A stretch of DNA of 33,127 bases from positions 1-33,127 of the forward strand of contig PAXL01000049.1 in the NCBI GenBank assembly GCA_002714465.1, given 5' to 3'. Below are positions 1 to 7,655 of this stretch, one piece after another (positions within the stretch are counted from its first letter, which is position 1; every line of letters begins with the position of its first letter). The position numbers and the translations under genes are program-made. Below the pieces are notes generated by a model. That model did no database searches. It was not told the origin of the DNA and saw only the letters and a program-made list of their open reading frames with translations. The DNA is from Gemmatimonadota bacterium. GTDB taxonomy: Bacteria; Latescibacterota; UBA2968.

Positions 1-414
1 TGAGAGCTGAGACCTGCGTGTCGAGTCGGGCCCATCTGTCTATTAGTTCGGTCAGAAGCTGATTGTCCGGGTCTATGGTCTATATGGGATACTCGATCCG
101 GGATGCCTCGATGAAACGTGCAACATCTTTTGGGTTCTGGTCGACACTCTGCCCGATGACGGTCCAGTCCTTGTAGTTCTGGTGGATTGCCTAAAGACTC
201 GGTATCTCCATAGTACAGTCGTGATACCATGCCGACAGAGGTTGACGACCTTGATCTTCTGGTTGAAGCTGTCGAGGTTCCGTGCCTGTCCGTTCAGGTC
301 GGTGAGGGAAAAACTGGGTGCCGGCAATCTTTCTGTATTCCTGACTGAGAGCGGAACCATTGAGCGATCCGGGTTTCTGTTCGAGTAGAGAGTGCCAGAC
401 CTAGAAGCCGACAA
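1..414 (-). pseudogene. Decayed TlpA/thioredoxin-fold redoxin gene, cut by the left edge
   Basis: Reading the minus strand from about 414, the first frame gives a redoxin opening (LPAPSFSLTDLNGQ, then KIKVVNL ending near 238). The frame is then lost. Shifting by one base continues the same fold: AWYHDCTMEIPSL, an amber codon, then QNYKDWTVIGQSVDQNPKDV and ARFIEASRIEYPI, followed by another stop. In intact TlpA-like proteins this is W-A-x-W-C-x-x-C followed by EIPSL. Here one base appears deleted from the Trp codon before the active site, the first active-site Cys reads as Tyr (TAT for TGT), and a probable CAG is TAG. The product would have been a membrane-anchored or periplasmic thiol-disulfide oxidoreductase. 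Three independent lesions argue for a true pseudogene rather than one sequencing error. The 3' end lies outside the window. Confidence 0.72.
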
Positions 415-461
415 GCGTATTCAAATCAAATCGCACAACGAAAGATGGAGTTTGTGTATAG

Positions 462-725
462 ATGAAGACTGACGGGAACATCTATCGGCACGACATCACC
501 ATCAGCGAGAATACGATTTTCCAGGGACTCGTGATGGGATCGATCACCGTCGCTCCGGGAGTGATTTTCGAGCTGAGAGGGTCGGCGGCGATGGACGTGG
601 TCCTGAGGGAGGGATCGAAGCTCGAACTGTATGGGCAGGTGGGACGAGATGTGGTCAATCGGGGCGGGATGATTGTGCACAACGAAGGAGAGATCAAGGG
701 ACAGGTGGTGGAGGATTGGAAATAG
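462..725 (+). CDS. Short bactofilin-like beta-helix protein
   Basis: An 87-residue protein with an ATG start; GGAG lies 11 bases upstream. From about residue 20 to the end it is a run of short alternating strands separated by Gly turns (GSITVAPGVIFELRG, LELYGQVGRDVVNRGG, VHNEGEIKGQV). This resembles two to three rungs of a right-handed beta-helix of the polymer-forming bactofilin (DUF583) type. It is shorter than true bactofilins (about 110-180 residues) and has no membrane segment or signal peptide, so it may be a cytoplasmic minimal relative. It ends 17 bases before the start of the M20 amidohydrolase, so the two are probably co-transcribed. The gene is well supported as coding; the family assignment is pattern-based and tentative. 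Confidence 0.6.
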   Translation: MKTDGNIYRHDITISENTIFQGLVMGSITVAPGVIFELRGSAAMDVVLREGSKLELYGQVGRDVVNRGGMIVHNEGEIKGQVVEDWK

Positions 726-742
726 AAGATTGAAGGGTGAAT

Positions 743-1927
743 ATGCGAGATGTGAGCGGATTGATTAGCGAAGTCGTTGAAGACATCGTGGCCTTGAGGC
801 ACGAGATCCACGAGAACCCTGAACTGTGCTACGAAGAGAGCGGGACGGCGGAGCGGGTGCTGAAACACATCGGGGGGATCGATGGTCTGGACACGTGCAC
901 GCGTGTTGCGGAGACGGGGATCGTGGCAACGCTCGATGCAAAAAAGCAAGGACCGTGCGTGGCGCTTAGAGCAGATATGGATGCGCTCCCGATGGATGAG
1001 ACGAACGATGTTCCCTACAGATCGAAGGTGCCCGGCAAGATGCACGCGTGCGGGCACGATGGGCACACGAGCTGTCTTGTCGGAGCGGTGAGGGTACTGA
1101 GCCGGCTTCGAGACGAGCTGGATGGTCCCGTGAAGTTCATCTTTCAGCCGGCCGAAGAAGGGGGAGCCGGCGGGAAGCGAATGTGTGAAGAGGGAGTGCT
1201 TGAAGACCCGAAAGTCGATGCGATCTTCGGGTTCCACGGATGGCCGTCGTCGACGCAAGGAGACGTTGGTGTTCACGAGGGCGCATTCCTGGCCAGCTCG
1301 GATACCTTCGACATCACGATCGAGGGGACGGGATCGCACGCCGCGTTTCCTCATCTGGGTGTGGACCCGATAGTCGTCGCATCACACGTGGTGACGGCCG
1401 TTCAGTCGATCGTTTCGCGGACAACGGACCCGCTGAGCAGTGCGGTCGTCACGGTGGCTGAGATCAAGGCCGGAACGACATACAACATCATCCCGCAGAC
1501 CGCGCATCTGAGAGGAACGATTCGGGCTCTCGACGAAGAGGTTCGGCAGGCCACACACGAGCGACTCCGTACGATTGCCGAGAAGACAGCAGAAGCTTTC
1601 GGGGCTCGTGCGGCCGTGAGTACGCGGTTCGGGTATCCTGTCACGCTCAATCACGGAAACGCCTGTGCCTATGCCGACGGTGTCGTGGACAGTATTGAAG
1701 GTTTGAACAAGCATGATCTACTGCCCGTTATGGGCGGAGAGGACTTCTCGTTCTACTCGGAGAAGATTCCGGCAATGTTCATGACGCTCGGTGTGCGGCC
1801 GAAGGGGCGGGATTCGTACCCGAATCTGCATCAGTCGGACTACGACTTTCACGATGGAGCGATCCCGTTCGGGATCAGGTTGCACGTAGAGATCGCGAGA
1901 CAGTTCGCGAAGCGTTGGAAGGCCTAG
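743..1927 (+). CDS. M20-family amidohydrolase (N-acyl-amino acid / hippurate hydrolase type)
   Basis: A cytoplasmic zinc-dependent hydrolase of about 394 residues that cleaves the amide bond of N-acylated amino acids or similar aminoacylated compounds. Signatures in order are HEIHENPELCYEE near the N-terminus, LRADMDALPM, the metal-binding HACGHDGHT, FQPAEEGGAGGKRM with the catalytic and metal-binding Glu pair, the dimerisation-domain stretch SHAAFPHLGVDPI, and GGEDFSFY near the C-terminus. All M20D hallmark residues are present and the length is normal. I prefer the ATG at 743 because GAAGGG at 732-737 sits 5 bases before it; an in-frame GTG at 737 is the alternative and overlaps that site. 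The substrate cannot be read from sequence. It is followed by convergent inverted repeats and then the oppositely oriented symporter gene. Confidence 0.93.
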   Translation: MRDVSGLISEVVEDIVALRHEIHENPELCYEESGTAERVLKHIGGIDGLDTCTRVAETGIVATLDAKKQGPCVALRADMDALPMDETNDVPYRSKVPGKMHACGHDGHTSCLVGAVRVLSRLRDELDGPVKFIFQPAEEGGAGGKRMCEEGVLEDPKVDAIFGFHGWPSSTQGDVGVHEGAFLASSDTFDITIEGTGSHAAFPHLGVDPIVVASHVVTAVQSIVSRTTDPLSSAVVTVAEIKAGTTYNIIPQTAHLRGTIRALDEEVRQATHERLRTIAEKTAEAFGARAAVSTRFGYPVTLNHGNACAYADGVVDSIEGLNKHDLLPVMGGEDFSFYSEKIPAMFMTLGVRPKGRDSYPNLHQSDYDFHDGAIPFGIRLHVEIARQFAKRWKA

Positions 1928-1937
1928 CTATAGCCCA

Positions 1938-1954
1938 ATTCGAGCGGCTCGAAT
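1938..1954. terminator. Hairpin between convergent genes
   Basis: A perfect 7-bp inverted repeat (ATTCGAG / CTCGAAT, loop CGG) lies just after the amidohydrolase stop. A second 6-bp repeat at 2022-2040 (GACACA / TGTGTC) is followed by CTCTTTCC. Neither has a classic T run, so a termination role is plausible only from their position between converging genes. Confidence 0.35.
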
Positions 1955-2067
1955 CGGTTGATTTCTGCTTGTGACTCCCCTCGCATAGCGTGCCACAGGT
2001 CCCAACGGCAGCCCAAAGGGAGACACATCAATGTTGTGTCGCTCTTTCCTGCGGTTTCGACGCCTGA

Positions 2068-3567
2068 CTAGTCGCGGAGTTCGTAGCCTTTGTCGACGAG
2101 CGCCTGTTCCTGACCGATCGGGGTGTGCATGAAGTCGTAGAACTTGTCGAGCGCAGCTTTGGCAATCGGGGGCGTCGATTTGGAAGTGATGATCATTAGC
2201 AGGATTCCCCCGGACAGATACCAGATGATCATGTCTTGGAGTTCCATTCCTAGCTCGTAGTTGCAGTATGCCCAGATCACGATCGAACCTAGGATGCTTG
2301 CCCAGGCTCCGTAGCCGTTGCACCTCCGCCAGATGATGCCACCCCAGACGGCTATTCCCCAGAATGCTGACATAGGCTGCAGGAAACGCCACAGATCCAC
2401 GACGCTGTCGAAGAGCTCGGTGATCAGGATCCCGCCGATTACCATGACGACACCAGCAACACGTCCCACGTTCAGGTAGTGATGGTCTTCTTTTTTTGGC
2501 GCGAACATCGGTCGGTAGATGTTTTCAACAAACAGGGCGGAACCGTCGACCATGAACGAGTCGCAAGACGACATGACCGCCGCGATCATCGATGCGAGCA
2601 TGATGCCGACGAGGCCGACCGGGAGCAGATCGCGAGTTGCCTGACCGAAGGCGAGCTCGGGGTCTGCCAGATTCGGGTAGATGGCGATAGCGCCCACACC
2701 GATGAAGGCCCAGGCGATCGTACAAAAGCGTTTGACCATGTTCCCGTAGGTGAACCCAATCCGGGCCTCCCACTCGGTCTTGCCGGATCCACCCATCTCC
2801 ATGACGTGGGGTTGGCCTGGTATGCTGAAGATGGTGTTGATCGTCAGGATGACGACGAACCAGAAGGTGATGCGGTCGTATCCGGGCGGTGGGTCCTCCA
2901 CGATCGTCAGCGTGAAGGTCTCCGGAGGCAGGAGATCGTGCATGCCTGAGAAGCCGCCGAGTTGCGCGAGCATGAAGGGCCAGAGGATGAAAGAGAGGAT
3001 GATGATGAAGACGCCCTGTATGAAGTCTGTCGCCACTGCGGCCTGAAGACCGCCGATCAGACCGTAGAACAGGAACATGGCGGACATAATGATGATACAG
3101 ACCTCGGGTGTGACCGCTCCACCGGTCACACCGCTAGCCATCTTGCCCGTTCCCTCGAGCATTATGCCCATCGAGAGAATGTAGTAGAAGATCCCGAAGA
3201 GCGAGTAGACTCGGCCCAGTCCCATCCCGAACCGCTCGTCGAAGAAGTCGCCCGTTGTGATATACCGCATCCGACGGAAGAGCGGCATCATGATCCAGTA
3301 GAAGGGTGTGACAAAGAGCGGCAGCCATGCGTACCAGATCCCGGCGAGGCCGAGCTTGTAGGATGCGCCGACAACATTGACCGCCTGGTCCGTGTGCGTG
3401 CCCGTCCCGAAAGCGTGCATGATCAGCATCGCTTTCCCGAACCGTCGACCACCCATGAAGTAGTCGATAGATTTTTTCACGCCTCGAGACGCGAGGAGAC
3501 CGATGACGCTGATGCCGACGAGGTAGATGATGAGCGTGGCAAAGTCGAGGTAGTGGAGTCCAAGCAT
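2068..3567 (-). CDS. Sodium:solute symporter (SSS family)
   Basis: A 499-residue polytopic inner-membrane protein of the SSS (sodium/glucose, proline, pantothenate) superfamily, which couples Na+ entry to solute uptake. The N-terminus shows the family layout: a first helix (LDFATLIIYLVGISVIGLLA), then KSIDYFMGGRRFGKAML, a second segment with the GTGTHTDQAVNVVGASYKLG stretch, and about 12-13 hydrophobic segments overall. The mid-protein FYGLIGGLQAAVATDFIQG is the typical SSS signature region around TM5. The length is normal. The substrate cannot be read. Its position facing the M20 hydrolase and beside the DadA-like oxidase would fit uptake of an organic acid, amino acid or sugar acid. Initiation is at ATG 3567 with only a weak upstream AGG. 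Confidence 0.92.
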   Translation of the reverse strand: MLGLHYLDFATLIIYLVGISVIGLLASRGVKKSIDYFMGGRRFGKAMLIMHAFGTGTHTDQAVNVVGASYKLGLAGIWYAWLPLFVTPFYWIMMPLFRRMRYITTGDFFDERFGMGLGRVYSLFGIFYYILSMGIMLEGTGKMASGVTGGAVTPEVCIIIMSAMFLFYGLIGGLQAAVATDFIQGVFIIILSFILWPFMLAQLGGFSGMHDLLPPETFTLTIVEDPPPGYDRITFWFVVILTINTIFSIPGQPHVMEMGGSGKTEWEARIGFTYGNMVKRFCTIAWAFIGVGAIAIYPNLADPELAFGQATRDLLPVGLVGIMLASMIAAVMSSCDSFMVDGSALFVENIYRPMFAPKKEDHHYLNVGRVAGVVMVIGGILITELFDSVVDLWRFLQPMSAFWGIAVWGGIIWRRCNGYGAWASILGSIVIWAYCNYELGMELQDMIIWYLSGGILLMIITSKSTPPIAKAALDKFYDFMHTPIGQEQALVDKGYELRD

Positions 3568-4296
3568 AGAAACCTAGTGGCGTCCCAAGTTAGAACTTCG
3601 AGTTGCGTTCCAATTGACATCGGCCGACAACTTAGGTTGGACGTCTGGCTTCGTCAAGCCAACCCCCTTTAAAGCTTCCACCACTCGGAACCAGGAACGA
3701 TTCTAGTCCTTTTGAAATACTTCTCTGGCTCGCCGAAGCCTTGGCGAAGACGGTTCGCTTTTCGTAACCTCTTGCGAGGGTTCGGCGGCTGAATACTTTC
3801 AGGCATAAACCCAAGAGTAGCTTTCCAAGACCAGTTCGTGACTGAATCATGACCTTCACGCTGGATCATTTCGTTTGGCCTCGACCTCTTTTATATCTCG
3901 GTTGGATGGTTAGTGTTCTTCTTGTTCTCGGTCTTCCTCGATACATTTGCAGAGGAGGTGCGCGTTATTGTCTTTACGTTCTTTGTTTTTCACCGATTTT
4001 TCACGTTTTCGCTTGTCTGGATCGACCCTAGTTCCAGTATCGGAAGTTGACATACCTGATCATACCCGTGATCTGCATTGCGGCGTGTGGCTGAGGTGAG
4101 GCAGGGATCGTCTGCTGCTCGCATTGAACGCGCCGATCGAAGGGTGTCTGACAAATTACCTAGTGGGAGAACCGCCCTAGCTGTAAGCAATCGTCGCAAT
4201 CGTGGCGGCTATGTGATCGATCGACTAGTGGAGCTCTAGCGAGTAGCTGAGCAAACGGCAGATCCCTCAGGGCTACCACGTCATCAAGAGGATCTT
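3568..4296. other. 730-base intergenic stretch with coding remnants
   Basis: No intact gene is supported here. At 3726-3752 there is an imperfect palindrome (CGCCGAAG / CCTTGGCG) inside a stretch whose minus-strand reading gives FAKASASQ, resembling a repetitive intergenic motif seen in many environmental genomes. Between 3853 and about 4100 there is a decayed membrane-protein reading (see the separate pseudogene entry). The interval 4100-4280 shows nothing I can interpret apart from the ribosome binding site of the next gene. Confidence 0.5.
3853..4095 (+). pseudogene. Possible remnant of a polytopic membrane-protein gene
   Basis: The plus frame opening after the stop at 3850 reads through hydrophobic, coding-like sequence with no good start: ISFGLDLFYISVGWLVFFLF, SVFLDTFAEEVRVIVFTFFV, FHRFFTFSLVWIDPSSSIGS, then a stop at 4048. 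A shift of frame at that point continues with another hydrophobic helix (LTYLIIPVICIAACG) to a stop near 4095. Helix-charged loop-helix order and a frame change without loss of character suggest the wreck of a membrane protein. I cannot name the family. Random T-rich sequence is the alternative. Confidence 0.35.
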
Positions 4297-5544
4297 TTGG
4301 CGGTATCGAACGACATCGTCGTGATCGGGGCCGGTGTGATCGGTGTGTGCACGGCCTATGAGCTGACGAGGAGAGGGCATAAAGTAACTCTGATCGATCA
4401 GGGGGATGTGTGCGCCGGCAGTTCGTATGGCAACGCCGGTCTGGTCGTGCCGAGCCATTGCGTGCCGCTGTCGGAACCAGGGATCGTGAAGCAGGGCCTG
4501 AAATGGATGCTTGATCCCGAGAGCCCTTTCTACATTAAGCCTCGACTTGACCGAGACCTGATTTCTTGGCTCTGGAAGTTCAATCGATCGTGCACGCACA
4601 AGCACGTAGCGCGATCTGTGCCGGTGCTTCGAGAGATGCACCTGAACAGCCTCTCGCGGTTCGAGACGTTTGCCGAACAGCTTTCGTTCAGCTACGAACA
4701 TCGTGGTTCGCTCTACGCGTGCAACACCGAGAGCGGGTTTGAAACAAAGATGGAGGATGCACGGATCGCTGGTCGAGCGGGTATCCGGACCGAGGTGGTC
4801 GGGCCTGAAGAGATAGCGAAGTTCGTTCCTGAAACCCCGGTCTCGGCTGTCGGCGGCGTCTTCTATCCGGAGGATGCGCATCTGCAGCCGGCGCAGTTCG
4901 TTCGTGCGATTGCCGAGGAGGCACAGAAAGAAGGGGCACAGCTACGGTGTCATTCGCAGGTTATAGGATTCAAACGAACAGGCAGAAGAATCTCGCGAGT
5001 CCAGACAACGCGAGGTGACGCCTCTGCAGACCTGTTCATCCTGACTGCGGGGTCCTGGTCGCCGATGGTTGCGGCAGCCCTAGGTTTCACGCTTCCAATT
5101 CAGCCGGCGAAGGGATACTCGATCACGTTCAAGCGGCCTCCGAACTGTCCGTCGATCCCGATTATGATGACCGAGGCCAAGGTCGGTGTAACCCCTATGG
5201 CGGATACGTTTCGATTTGCGGGTACGCTCGAGCTCGCGGGACTTGACCTGACGATCAACCAGAGGCGTGTCAGGTCAATACTAAGTGCGATGCCGTCATA
5301 CTTTCCGGAGCTGTCTGAAGAGAGGATGGAGTTGATCGAGATCTGGCGGGGTCTTCGGCCGTGCACGCCTGATGGTTTGCCGCTGCTCGGTCGAACGGGT
5401 GAGGTGGAGAATCTGATCGTGGGTGCGGGACACGCGACGATTGGGATTTCGCTAGGCCCCGAGTCGGGGGCGATTCTGGCGAAGATCGTGGATGGGGAGG
5501 ATGTCGGTTATGATCCGGAGGTGTTGAGTCCGGAGCGATTCTAA
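4297..5544 (+). CDS. FAD-dependent oxidoreductase, D-amino acid dehydrogenase (DadA)-like
   Basis: A 415-residue DAO-family flavoprotein that would oxidise a D-amino acid or related amine to the keto acid, feeding electrons to the respiratory chain or to oxygen. The N-terminus carries the FAD dinucleotide motif VVIGAGVIGVCTAYEL, followed by the flavin-contact segment AGSSYGNAGLVVPS, which matches the SFANAG region of DadA. The C-terminal signature WRGLRPCTPDGLPLLGR and GAGHATIGISLGPESG is diagnostic of the family. The length is normal (DadA is about 430). The start is TTG at 4297 with AAGAGGA at 4286-4292, 4-5 bases upstream. It lies 105 bases before the sugar isomerase gene on the same strand. 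The substrate (D-amino acid, sarcosine-like amine or other) cannot be fixed. Confidence 0.88.
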   Translation: MAVSNDIVVIGAGVIGVCTAYELTRRGHKVTLIDQGDVCAGSSYGNAGLVVPSHCVPLSEPGIVKQGLKWMLDPESPFYIKPRLDRDLISWLWKFNRSCTHKHVARSVPVLREMHLNSLSRFETFAEQLSFSYEHRGSLYACNTESGFETKMEDARIAGRAGIRTEVVGPEEIAKFVPETPVSAVGGVFYPEDAHLQPAQFVRAIAEEAQKEGAQLRCHSQVIGFKRTGRRISRVQTTRGDASADLFILTAGSWSPMVAAALGFTLPIQPAKGYSITFKRPPNCPSIPIMMTEAKVGVTPMADTFRFAGTLELAGLDLTINQRRVRSILSAMPSYFPELSEERMELIEIWRGLRPCTPDGLPLLGRTGEVENLIVGAGHATIGISLGPESGAILAKIVDGEDVGYDPEVLSPERF

Positions 5545-5649
5545 AATTAAAGGCCGTTATTAAAGATACGAAAGAAGACGAAATGGGTGCGAGTCCGGAG
5601 CATCGAGACAGGCTCGGGACGGTGTAATTGAACTGAACTGAGGGAAAAG

Positions 5650-6429
5650 ATGGCGGATAGACCGGTTGTGGCTTCGATCGTGCAGTATCAGACTGCGATA
5701 GAGGCGGGGACCATGAGTGTCACGGAGCTCGTGGAGAAGGTGGCGGAGCTGGGGTTGGATGGGGTCGAGCTGAGGCGTGAGGCTTGGGAGGAGTGCGGAA
5801 CGTTGATGAGCGAGGAGCTTGAGGCGGTTAAGGCGAGGGTCGCGGAACTCGGGTTGCTGATCACGTTTGGGACGCACAGCGTGATCTTCTGTGAAGGGGT
5901 GGATCGCGATCAAGTTTTGGCTGATGTCGATACGGCTGCGGCGTTGGGGTCGCCGTTGTGCCGGTTGTTCAGCGGCCCCGTTCCAGAGGCCGAGGACGAT
6001 CCGGCTTGGGCTTGGGCGAAGCAGGTGATAGATCGCGCGGAGGAGAAGGGCATCGTGATTGCGCTCGAGAACTACGCCCGGTCGCCGGGCGGGACCCTAG
6101 GGGAGATCCAGACGGTGCTGAACCACTTCGATGTGCCGGGTCTGAAGACGAACATCGACACGGGGAACTACGCGGGGTGGAAGCAGGACCATCTGGAGGC
6201 GATCGAGGCGATCGGACACCGAGCTGCCTACGTGCACGTGAAGGATCCTAGGGAAGGTGGGACGAGCGTGCCGGGTGAGGGCGATCTCGATATGAAGCGG
6301 ATCTTCGCCGCGCTCGACGCCCTACCGCACAAAATCGTCTACTGCTTCGAGTTCCCCGGTGGCGATGAGCCGGATGACCGGATCACGCGTGGTCTCGAAT
6401 TCATGCGCAGCCGTTCGAACAGTGACTAA
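5650..6429 (+). CDS. Sugar phosphate isomerase/epimerase-like TIM-barrel protein
   Basis: A 259-residue xylose-isomerase-like TIM barrel (AP endonuclease 2 superfamily), the fold of sugar epimerases, hydroxypyruvate isomerase and inosose dehydratase. Metal-ligand positions expected at barrel strand ends are visible: E in IALEN, D in NIDTGN, H in YVHVKDP and E in CFEFPGG. The N-terminal pattern ELVEKVAELGLDGVELRR is also typical. The start is ATG at 5650 with GAGGGA 4-9 bases upstream. Its stop codon overlaps the convergent sialidase-like gene by 4 bases. It probably acts in sugar or cyclitol catabolism; the specific reaction is unknown. Confidence 0.85.
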   Translation: MADRPVVASIVQYQTAIEAGTMSVTELVEKVAELGLDGVELRREAWEECGTLMSEELEAVKARVAELGLLITFGTHSVIFCEGVDRDQVLADVDTAAALGSPLCRLFSGPVPEAEDDPAWAWAKQVIDRAEEKGIVIALENYARSPGGTLGEIQTVLNHFDVPGLKTNIDTGNYAGWKQDHLEAIEAIGHRAAYVHVKDPREGGTSVPGEGDLDMKRIFAALDALPHKIVYCFEFPGGDEPDDRITRGLEFMRSRSNSD

Positions 6430-7649
6430 GATATCGAGGCGGTAATTTGAGTCAGATCGGCGGTGAATCGATGCTCGATATCGTCACCGTTGACGAAGAA
6501 CCGGGGCAGGAGTGTAAGGATGTGTCCCGTCGCACGATCCTCTCGGGAATGGAAGTTCGAGAGAGTCATCCGTTCGTATTCGCCCGGCTGACGATCGTCG
6601 AGTATGGTGACGGATTCACGCCATAAGAGTCCCGTGTCCCGGTCGACCTCACCGATGACGATCGGGTAGCGCGGCCGATTGCCCTTAGGGTTCTGCTTGC
6701 AGATGTTCCCGATCCAGTAGAGCTTCCCGTTTGAGTGGGGTAGGAGCTGCGAACACGCACTTGGCGAGTTGAAAGCGCTTCCGTCCTCGTAGACCCAAGG
6801 CTCAGGGTTGGTCCATGTTTCCCCACCATCTTTTGAGAATGACATCCATTTGTGGCCCGGCCACTCGTGCGCTACATCGTTGCTCGCACGCATGATCATC
6901 AAAATTGATCCATTCGTCAGCTCCGCGATAGTTGGCTCGATCAAGCCACGGGTTGTGCGTGTTGGATCTGCCACAATCCGATTGGAGCAGGTCCAGCTCA
7001 ATCGCAGATCAGCCTGCCACACACCCTTGAGCAGCATGCAGTCCGTGTAGGTGAATCCCAGCCCCGGGTTGTGGTATCCACCATCCGGTCCGACGGGTGT
7101 GCTCTGAACGGGAATGAGGATCACTCCGTCACTCCGGGTCAGCGGTACCTGACCCCGATCCCCGAGCATCACGCAGTTCTTGCCCTTCGTCACGCCTGGT
7201 AGATGGTGAACTTCGTCGTAGGCGTTACCTTCGTGTACGATCTGTTCACGCACGGACTCGGTTCGACCGCCGTCAGCGGATACGGAGTAGTGGAGTGCCC
7301 ACTGTTTCATTCCTTCCAGCGGATCGTCTGTCGGTAGCACACCCTCGTTCCACATAGATATGAAGCGATCCGTCTTCGGGTCCAGATATCCTCCCCAGAA
7401 ATGTCGACGCCCGCTTCCACCTTCGGCTGCGAATCGCATGGGCCACGCGTAATTTTCTTCCCAAGTCTTGCCATTGTCGGGGGAGTATCGGATGTATGCA
7501 ACCTCGACGGTGTCGCTTCTTTGCATGACGACGTGTGTACTCATAAGCCGCAGACCCTCATTCTGTGTGTAGAAGCAGCCTCCCATCACACCTTTCCCGG
7601 TGCCGGGCGAAGGGACGAAGGTCTCTCTCGAAATGACTTCAGCACGCAA
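6426..7649 (-). CDS. Sialidase-like Asp-box (BNR) beta-propeller protein
   Basis: A 407-residue protein of the exo-alpha-sialidase superfamily (six-bladed propeller). Asp-box repeats S-x-D-x-G-x-T-W are seen at residues 56-63 (SPDNGKTW) and near 275 (SKDGGETW), with a degenerate one (VSADGGRTE) between. There is no signal peptide, so it is probably cytoplasmic and not necessarily a sialidase; many propellers of this type act on other glycans or have unknown roles. The start is TTG at 7649 with AAGGA about 9 bases upstream, and that site overlaps the end of the MFS gene, whose stop is 6 bases away, so the two are translationally linked. A transporter immediately upstream fits uptake and processing of a glycan or sugar acid. 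Catalytic residues were not confirmed. Confidence 0.8.
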   Translation of the reverse strand: MRAEVISRETFVPSPGTGKGVMGGCFYTQNEGLRLMSTHVVMQRSDTVEVAYIRYSPDNGKTWEENYAWPMRFAAEGGSGRRHFWGGYLDPKTDRFISMWNEGVLPTDDPLEGMKQWALHYSVSADGGRTESVREQIVHEGNAYDEVHHLPGVTKGKNCVMLGDRGQVPLTRSDGVILIPVQSTPVGPDGGYHNPGLGFTYTDCMLLKGVWQADLRLSWTCSNRIVADPTRTTRGLIEPTIAELTNGSILMIMRASNDVAHEWPGHKWMSFSKDGGETWTNPEPWVYEDGSAFNSPSACSQLLPHSNGKLYWIGNICKQNPKGNRPRYPIVIGEVDRDTGLLWRESVTILDDRQPGEYERMTLSNFHSREDRATGHILTLLPRFFVNGDDIEHRFTADLTQITASIS

Positions 7650-7655
7650 GGATGT

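Noticed and set aside
482..1354. 290-codon open frame on the minus strand opposite the M20 gene
   Set aside because: It lies fully within the M20 gene and the beta-helix gene, is Arg/His-rich shadow text and has no motif.
2479..3672. Long plus-strand frames opposite the symporter (156 and 236 codons)
   Set aside because: Highly charged His/Asp/Glu-rich antisense translation of a membrane protein, a typical shadow.
4046..4075. Perfect TTGACA upstream of the DadA-like gene as promoter -35
   Set aside because: No acceptable -10 hexamer occurs 16-18 bases downstream.
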